Assembly (NCBI RefSeq): GCF_002441655.1
Contig: NZ_JXJU01000011.1
Span: 1-48,617, forward strand
Direction: 5' to 3'
Length of the DNA: 48,617 nucleotides
Source of the DNA: Lactococcus fujiensis JCM 16395
GTDB lineage: Bacteria > Bacillota > Bacilli > Lactobacillales > Streptococcaceae
Shown one piece after another: positions 44,501-48,617 of the stretch (the first letter of the stretch is position 1; every line of letters starts with the position of its first letter). The notes beneath the pieces are model-generated. The model saw only the letters and a program-made list of their open reading frames with translations, did no database searches and had not been told where the DNA came from. The position numbers and the translations under genes are program-made.

Positions 44501-44790
44501 ACTTTTCTAAAAAGCATTGTCATTCCAGCAGGACTGAGTTCAATTTGATCTCTAAGAATTTCCTTTTTATCAAAATAATATGGAATTTGCTTAAATCTCG
44601 TAACAATCAAATCAAAAACGGCGGCATCAGCTCCATTGTTGATCCGCTCTAATATTTCCTTCTCCTTTTCAAAAGACATCGAAGAAGGAACAATATAATA
44701 GACTTTCTTCTTTTTTGCCACTTCTTGCTCAGCTATTTCAAGCAAACTTGCAGTCAAATCCTGTGTAATGTCGGTATATAAAATTTCCAT
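41506..44790 (-). CDS. rexB: ATP-dependent exonuclease subunit RexB
   Basis: A 1094-aa AddB-like subunit. N-terminal inactive helicase fold beginning MEILYTDITQDL; C-terminal nuclease with GAIDYKSS; Fe-S cluster cysteines in FYNCEFQYF and CSFCPLKSICRF. The frame extends to TTG 44805, but ATG 44790 gives the usual RexB N-terminus. Partner of rexA downstream. Confidence 0.95.
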   Translation of the reverse strand: MEILYTDITQDLTASLLEIAEQEVAKKKKVYYIVPSSMSFEKEKEILERINNGADAAVFDLIVTRFKQIPYYFDKKEILRDQIELSPAGMTMLFRKVLKSFKKDEIPLYFGLQNASSFFDLLVNLRNELEKSNLVIDDLPDNEKNRELKLIFNQFEEELALHFANFSDFNEFIERGIAHEFDSDLENTVFIVDGYSRFSAEEEKFISCFNSKVERFIIGTFAEQTNIQDEDSVYANALEMMNRFSSKYAAKRNQLDKKGVNKVYNKLTELVKQDQSYVLSDNPIVITDSEKDTFEIWEAVNQTAEIEGLAKEIRRKISEGARFKEFTILLGDPQQYEISMKEIFELYEIPFFFAAEEKMSHHPLIVFMESLYAIKSNNYRPDDVVNLIKCQLYFQSEISQNQIDHFEYFVHQNKIQGKKKFNSPFEETEDAKFLEIENLRQRLLGENSPLDDFLSNNHAVSGKTWVTKFQKFMEDGRIIDELNQLYQDSEMSNDHQMASKHEQVWALFMSVLKEFLGVFADTKMKIVDFLDIILAGLKNANYRQIPANVDVVNIKDYELVGPRTNKYVYAIGLSQTNFPRNKINSTLLSDDERAEINQTSSDNQYIEQLNVVNYQKATSTVLSLMNAATEKLVLSVPKIVDNVQDDISPIIQLLINHSEPEIKRVIRPSNAEESIEHIGNARAVIATIGKIEREINENNTENQPNKVFWSSIFRLLTKNNHDFQRLLIDLDQDIEPVNLSAATIAQLYNKNIYASVSAFERFYNCEFQYFIENTLKLEIFEDIDINSKVVGNFFHKVFETLLAQPQLNSDNFDATLKAVITDINSEYGRYIKRDATSRFKWQNLEEIILQTAMMIKRNVVSPRLHTKMTESSFGMDSSVLGDFVVDDIHLRGRIDRIDEIENHSLGAIDYKSSLHQFKLQDAYDGTSLQFLTYLDVLNNAFSDQNIWGALYLQFQNNTIDLSKIAQLSDVSKLLDKTMNYNGLILSESLPEIKKIDEITVSSTNIYDNDEFNALLKINEQHFKKAGKRLRQGKISINPVMKRSEGINASGNVKGCSFCPLKSICRFEANVHMNEYAREIGLKTSAEIKSELKEQ

Positions 44791-44863
44791 AAAAAATAAA
44801 CCCAACTTTCGTTAAGTCTATTATATCAAATTTTCTTAATCTAAATAACCATATCCATTAACA

Positions 44864-46006
44864 TTAGTTTGTACGAACAGGCGTAATTAATTGAATAAAA
44901 CTTGTTTCATCATTTTTAGGTTGTAAAGTAAATGGACGCACATTTGAAATGAAACGAATACGTACTTCAGGCGATTTGATAACTTTCAAAGCATCAATTA
45001 AATATTCAGGGTTGAAACTAATTGCCAAATCAGAACCATTTTTTTCAAGAGTTGAAATTTCTTCATGTACAGAACCAACTTCAGGTGAATTTGCTGTTGT
45101 AATAACTGAGTCACCTGAAACAGTTAATTTAACAGTACCATTCGCTGTTTGAGTAGTCAATAAACGTGCACGTTCCATCGAATGACGTAACTCTGCAACA
45201 TCAAATACCAAATCTAAACTATAATCCGATTCTTTAGGAATCAAACGATTAGTATCAGGATAATTTCCCTCAATCAAGCGGCTATAGTAGCTAATTGTTT
45301 CATTTTTGAACAACATTTGACTATTGTTGATGAAAATTTCAATTTCTTCCTCATCATTTGTAAAAACATTTTTGAAAGAATTAATTGATTTGCTTGGAAG
45401 GATTACATCAAATGACAAATTTGATTCATCAAGTGCCAAAATGCGTTGGCTCATGCGATGAGAATCAGTTGCGACGGCTTTTAATTCATTGTCATTAATG
45501 ACTTGCAAATGGACACCTGTAAAGATAGGACGGTTCTCCTGATTACTTACAGCAAAAACAGTTTCACTGAATAAAGATTTCAAATGTCCCACTTTAATTT
45601 TCAAAGATGTATCTTTTGAAATGGCTTGAATTCGAGGATAAACTTCAGCATCTAGACCTTTTAATGTAATTTCAGATTTTCCTGAATGTAAAACCACTTG
45701 TTTTTGGTCATCTTCAGTAAATTCTAAAACAACCTCTGGTAATTGACTAACAACACTTTCGAAGAAAGAAGCCTCTAACAAAATTGAACCAGTTCCTTCG
45801 ATAACCATATTAGCATCTTTATTGTCGGCAGGAATAAAGTTTTCAATTGAAATCTGACCATTCGATCCGACAAGTGTGATTCCTTCAGTAGCGACTACAA
45901 TTTTTAATTTAGTCAAAGCTGGAATGGCTACTTTAGATCCTATTGCTTGTTTTGTAATTCTTAATGCATTTTGGAATGCTGATTTGTTAATGGTAAATTT
46001 AATCAT
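44864..46006 (-). CDS. dnaN: DNA polymerase III sliding clamp
   Basis: A 380-aa beta clamp made of three similar domains. It starts [22 protein letters not shown] and ends with the conserved [26 protein letters not shown] precedes ATG 46006. It follows dnaA across a 151-base spacer carrying origin elements. Confidence 0.96.
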   Translation of the reverse strand: MIKFTINKSAFQNALRITKQAIGSKVAIPALTKLKIVVATEGITLVGSNGQISIENFIPADNKDANMVIEGTGSILLEASFFESVVSQLPEVVLEFTEDDQKQVVLHSGKSEITLKGLDAEVYPRIQAISKDTSLKIKVGHLKSLFSETVFAVSNQENRPIFTGVHLQVINDNELKAVATDSHRMSQRILALDESNLSFDVILPSKSINSFKNVFTNDEEEIEIFINNSQMLFKNETISYYSRLIEGNYPDTNRLIPKESDYSLDLVFDVAELRHSMERARLLTTQTANGTVKLTVSGDSVITTANSPEVGSVHEEISTLEKNGSDLAISFNPEYLIDALKVIKSPEVRIRFISNVRPFTLQPKNDETSFIQLITPVRTN

Positions 46007-46018
46007 GAGACTCCTTAT

Positions 46019-46157
46019 TTATTTAATATAAATATATTTAGTAGTAGTAATAGGTCCAGTGAGTATGTGGATAACATCAAAGATACAGTCATATCATCAC
46101 TGAGTCATTGTGGATAACTTTTTAATAAACCTGGGAATAAGTTGAAACTTATCCACA
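46019..46157. other. oriC: Origin element between dnaA and dnaN: DnaA boxes and DnaA-trio
   Basis: DnaA boxes TTATCCACA at 46149-46157 (+) and, on the other strand, at 46109-46117 and 46066-46074. Beyond the last box lies a short GC-rich step and five TAG/TAA triplets (46039-46053, TAGTAGTAGTAATAG), then an AT-only stretch (46019-46040). A box, GC step, trio and AT-rich tract is the layout of the basal unwinding element described in Bacillus subtilis. Confidence 0.75.
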
Positions 46158-47528
46158 TCATAAAAATTTTCGCTTGATGTTATCAATATCTTTTTGGACA
46201 TCAATTTCTGTTTTCATCTTATCCGAAATTTGTTTGTAGGCATACATAACAGTTGTATGGTCACGGCCTCCAAATGCATTCCCAATAGCTGGAAGGCTAG
46301 TTCCAAGCAATTCCCTAACCAAATACATTGCAATTTGCCTAGGAAAAGCAATTTCTTTAGGACGCTTTGGTCCAATTAAATCAGAAAGAGAAATGTGATA
46401 GTATTTGGCAACTTCGTCTTGAATTCGTTTAACAGTAAGATTTGATAGGGACTGGTTAGCCTGGCTTTTCAAAGATCGTAAAGCTTGACTTGCAGTTTCA
46501 ATATCTACGCGCGTGACATTATTTGCATTTGCTACAAATTCAACACGATTTAATGCGCCTTCAAGCTCACGGACATTTGAATCAATTTGACCTGCAATAT
46601 AACTCAGTGTTTCACTTGGAAAATCCAGATTACTTGCTTCAGATTTTATTAATAGAATAGCCATACGAGTTTCATAGTCTGGCGCTGTAATATCAGTAGT
46701 CAATCCCCATGAGAATCGACTTACAAGACGTTCTTCCAGGTTATTTAATTCCTGCGGAATACGGTCAGAAGTCAATACTATTTGGGCGCCTTTTTCATAT
46801 AATGTATTAAAAGTATTGAAAAACTCAGTTTTTGTCCCCTCTTTATCACTAAAGAACTGGACATCATCGAGCAATAATAAATCCAAATTACGGTATGTAT
46901 GCTCAAAACTTTCCATCTGATTCTTTCGTGTCGCATTGACATAGTCATTAACGAAATTTTCTGAAGAAACATATTTGACCTTAGCAGTGGGGTTATCAGT
47001 TAGAATTTCATTACCAATCGCATGCATTAAATGTGTCTTACCAAGTCCTGCTCCACCATAGATAAAAAGAGGATTATAGGTATCACCTGGTTTATCGGCA
47101 ACTGCAACAGCTGCTGCAAGCGTCCACCTGTTTCCAGGTCCTTGAACAAAATTTTCAAATGTATATTTTCCATTCAAACCTGTCAAAATAGGAGTGGCTT
47201 GCTCACTTATCTTGGATGAGGTTTTTTCTTCCTGAAACTCATCTGATAAGGCTTCAAGTTCATGCGACGATAACTCATCCTTAGAAAATAAAGCATAAGA
47301 AATCGGTTTTCCAAAAACCTCAAAACCGGCCGTACTAATCAAGTCCGACTGTTTTCTCCAATAATCTTTATGAAAGCTTGATTCAACTAAAATATTAGCT
47401 GTATCATTCTCAATACTTAATAATTGAGCTGGATCAATAAAATATTCATAAGCTCCTGACTTAATATTTTTTTGTGCCAACTCTTTAACCCTAGTCCAAA
47501 ATTCGTGGTTTTCTTTTAGGAGAGGCAT
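46158..47528 (-). CDS. dnaA: Chromosomal replication initiator DnaA
   Basis: A 456-aa AAA+ initiator. N-terminal domain I, linker ([11 protein letters not shown]), AAA+ with Walker [12 protein letters not shown], Walker [11 protein letters not shown], sensor regions, and the C-terminal DNA-binding HTH with [22 protein letters not shown] precedes the ATG. Transcribed leftwards from the origin region. Confidence 0.97.
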   Translation of the reverse strand: MPLLKENHEFWTRVKELAQKNIKSGAYEYFIDPAQLLSIENDTANILVESSFHKDYWRKQSDLISTAGFEVFGKPISYALFSKDELSSHELEALSDEFQEEKTSSKISEQATPILTGLNGKYTFENFVQGPGNRWTLAAAVAVADKPGDTYNPLFIYGGAGLGKTHLMHAIGNEILTDNPTAKVKYVSSENFVNDYVNATRKNQMESFEHTYRNLDLLLLDDVQFFSDKEGTKTEFFNTFNTLYEKGAQIVLTSDRIPQELNNLEERLVSRFSWGLTTDITAPDYETRMAILLIKSEASNLDFPSETLSYIAGQIDSNVRELEGALNRVEFVANANNVTRVDIETASQALRSLKSQANQSLSNLTVKRIQDEVAKYYHISLSDLIGPKRPKEIAFPRQIAMYLVRELLGTSLPAIGNAFGGRDHTTVMYAYKQISDKMKTEIDVQKDIDNIKRKFL

Positions 47529-47770
47529 AATACTCCTTTATTCTTGATTGTTGATAACTCATTATATCATTATAAAAAATATTTTTCCACAACTTTTTAA
47601 TAAGAAAATTAATTATCCACAAATGTGAATAAAATAACCTAAAAATGTGGATAACGTGGATAACCAAAAATATGATACTATCATAAAGATAGAAACAGCA
47701 GACGTTTTCAGACTTATCCACAGCAGTCAAATAAATGTAATTTCTGTTGAAAATGATATGGAAAATTAAA
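47529..47770. other. oriC: oriC DnaA-box cluster upstream of dnaA
   Basis: Exact DnaA boxes at 47613-47621 (+), 47646-47654 (-) and 47714-47722 (+), with one-mismatch boxes at 47583-47591 and 47655-47663. The surrounding sequence is very AT-rich. Gene orientation changes here (leftward genes to the left, the sigma-like gene to the right), consistent with the replication origin. Confidence 0.9.
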
Positions 47771-47864
47771 AAACGCAAAAATTTAAATTTAATATAGTGT
47801 TAATAAGTAGTGGAAACTTAATAATGAAAAACGTATATCATTTCAATATAGTTGGAAATTCTTG

Positions 47865-47870
47865 TATAAT
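47865..47870 (+). promoter_or_regulatory. Promoter -10 of the ComX-like gene
   Basis: TATAAT preceded by TTG (extended -10-like) with only a weak -35. The transcript would start near 47877, leaving a leader of about 190 bases. Confidence 0.5.
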
Positions 47871-47908
47871 TAAATTAGGACATTAATTCTTCGTTTTCTA
47901 CTATTAAA

Positions 47909-48041
47909 TATCTTAAAATCAATCCTGTTTTTCAGATTATCTAATTTAGAAGGAGGAACTGCTATGAAATATATTCACTTTGAACCGCCTTGAAATATAC
48001 CTTAAAAACAAAGTCAATAAACACAAAAATATTTTAAGATA
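47909..48041 (+). promoter_or_regulatory. Structured leader of the ComX-like mRNA
   Basis: TATCTTAAAAT (47909-47919) is perfectly complementary to ATTTTAAGATA (48031-48041). The helix would close a loop that contains the mini-ORF at 47964-47993 and would end just before the GTGAGGG ribosome-binding-like sequence at 48053-48059. Confidence 0.45.
47964..47993 (+). CDS. Possible 9-residue leader peptide MKYIHFEPP
   Basis: ATG-AAA-TAT-ATT-CAC-TTT-GAA-CCG-CCT-TGA preceded by a near-perfect Shine-Dalgarno AGGAGG (47951-47956) at 7-base spacing, the best ribosome binding site in this region. It ends in Pro-Pro-stop, a combination known to slow termination. It may be a leader peptide for the downstream sigma-like gene or the start of a decayed gene. 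Confidence 0.4.
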   Translation: MKYIHFEPP

Positions 48042-48096
48042 ATTACTAATAAGTGAGGGATTTCGAATCGAAGAATTAATCGACATATATGACAAA

Positions 48097-48534
48097 TTGA
48101 AACCGATCGTTTCAAAATCTATGAGAACATTAAAAATCAATTTTTGGACTACAGAGGATTATCATCAAGAGGGTCTAATTACATTAAATGAAATATTAAA
48201 TTCAGGATGTAAGGAGTCACAACTATACATTCACTTTAAAGTCAAATATCGACAAAAGCTAATAGACGTGATTAGAAAATCACAGGCGCAAAAAAGAATC
48301 TGGGATAATGCAGAGAGTATTGATGTTTACGAATCTGAAAATCAAATTAATTCCAGTAACTCAAACCCCGAAGACATAATAGTCTATGACAGTCTTGTAA
48401 AGGAAGTAATAACAAAATTAACACCTTCATACCGGAAACTACTGAAACGACATCTAAGAGGTGAGGATGTGACAAGGATGGAAAAATACAGACTGAAGGA
48501 ACGAATCAAACAAATTTTATTTGATGGTGATTGA
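48097..48534 (+). CDS. ComX/SigX-like alternative sigma factor
   Basis: A small sigma-70-family protein. KPIVSKSMRTLKINFWTTED followed by YHQEG aligns with ComX (PIVRKSM..IKLWEKDDWNQEG), YIHFKVKYRQKLIDVIRKSQ then AQKR with the ComX YFKTKFRNxLxDxIRKQESQKR block, and LTPSYRKLLKRHLRGEDVTR with region 4. ComX controls late competence genes in streptococci and lactococci. The TTG at 48097 is the only standard start, but homology runs upstream in frame to about 48052 (EGFRIEELIDIYDKL); GAGGG at 48055-48059 would suit a rare ATC start at 48067. Functional status unclear. Confidence 0.75.
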   Translation: MKPIVSKSMRTLKINFWTTEDYHQEGLITLNEILNSGCKESQLYIHFKVKYRQKLIDVIRKSQAQKRIWDNAESIDVYESENQINSSNSNPEDIIVYDSLVKEVITKLTPSYRKLLKRHLRGEDVTRMEKYRLKERIKQILFDGD

Positions 48535-48545
48535 ATATTCTCATA

Positions 48546-48581
48546 TAAAAGCTCCTAAAAAAATAAATAGGAGCTTTTTTC
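48546..48581 (+). terminator. Terminator of the ComX-like gene
   Basis: AAAAGCTCCTA-N9-TAGGAGCTTTTTT right after the stop. The last 35 bases of the window hold nothing recognisable. Confidence 0.88.
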
Positions 48582-48617
48582 GTTTGAGAAAATTGCTGAA
48601 AAGCGCAGTAATCAAAG

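Noticed and set aside
47491-47778. 95-codon - strand ORF over the origin
   Set aside because: AT-rich frame crossing DnaA boxes, extends into dnaA in another frame; no ribosome binding site or similarity.

Overview
The window looks like a low-GC lactic acid bacterium of the genus Lactococcus. The evidence is the gene order running leftwards from the replication origin (dnaA, dnaN, rexB, rexA, ychF, pth, mfd, rqcP, divIC, tilS, hpt, ftsH), an araT-recO region, an mtlARFD operon, a tRNA operon holding a lone 5S gene, and copies of the lactococcal Chi heptamer GCGCGTG. The species is not resolved from sequence alone. Most genes lie on the - strand, pointing away from the origin and so co-oriented with replication.

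Layout. 1-2821: end of the pyruvate dehydrogenase operon (pdhC, cut by the window edge, then pdhD) on the + strand. 2893-7057: an AT-rich accessory cassette on the - strand: an Rgg/MutR-type regulator, a radical SAM/SPASM enzyme, an ABC exporter, and three tandem precursor peptides of 23-25 residues that are too short for routine gene calling. All three precursors contain Asn-x-x-Cys, the motif of the NxxC family of radical SAM RiPPs described from streptococci, whose enzyme makes a beta-thioether between Asn and Cys. This is the most novel system in the window. 7073-9491: recO, a HIT-family protein and araT. 9645-14243: a tRNA-Lys and a run of small accessory genes (NADP-binding protein, SpeG-like acetyltransferase, CadD-like transporter with XRE regulator, HAD phosphatase, cold-shock protein, XRE regulator, DUF1398 protein). 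About 14381-14573: a probable 6S RNA. 14697-20302: mannitol PTS operon mtlA-mtlR-mtlF-mtlD, with an unusual degenerate second EIIB domain in MtlA. 20468-22211: polysaccharide deacetylase and a divergent lipoprotein. 22321-23062: seven tRNA genes and a 5S gene. 23209-35104: ftsH-hpt-tilS-serine hydrolase-HpaB-like-S1-divIC-rqcP-mfd-pth, with an unexpected HpaB-family flavin monooxygenase embedded in the housekeeping operon. 35105-35687: no long ORF, but a possible small RNA. 35688-37856: ychF, a decayed XRE regulator, and a DUF951 gene. 37870-47528: rexA, rexB, dnaN, dnaA. DnaA boxes lie on both sides of dnaA, with a DnaA-trio-like unwinding element between dnaA and dnaN. 48097-48534: a ComX-like alternative sigma factor with no good canonical start and a structured leader carrying a 9-codon mini-ORF.

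How the genes work together. The cassette at 2.9-7.1 kb reads as a self-contained peptide pathway: sensing or activation (Rgg), crosslinking (radical SAM), export (ABC), and three substrates at the operon end. The right side is the classic origin and core replication/repair block (initiator, clamp, RexAB exonuclease/helicase, Mfd, RecO nearby). The mtl operon takes up mannitol as its 1-phosphate and oxidises it to fructose 6-phosphate under an MtlR activator. All calls come from reading the sequence; no database search was run.
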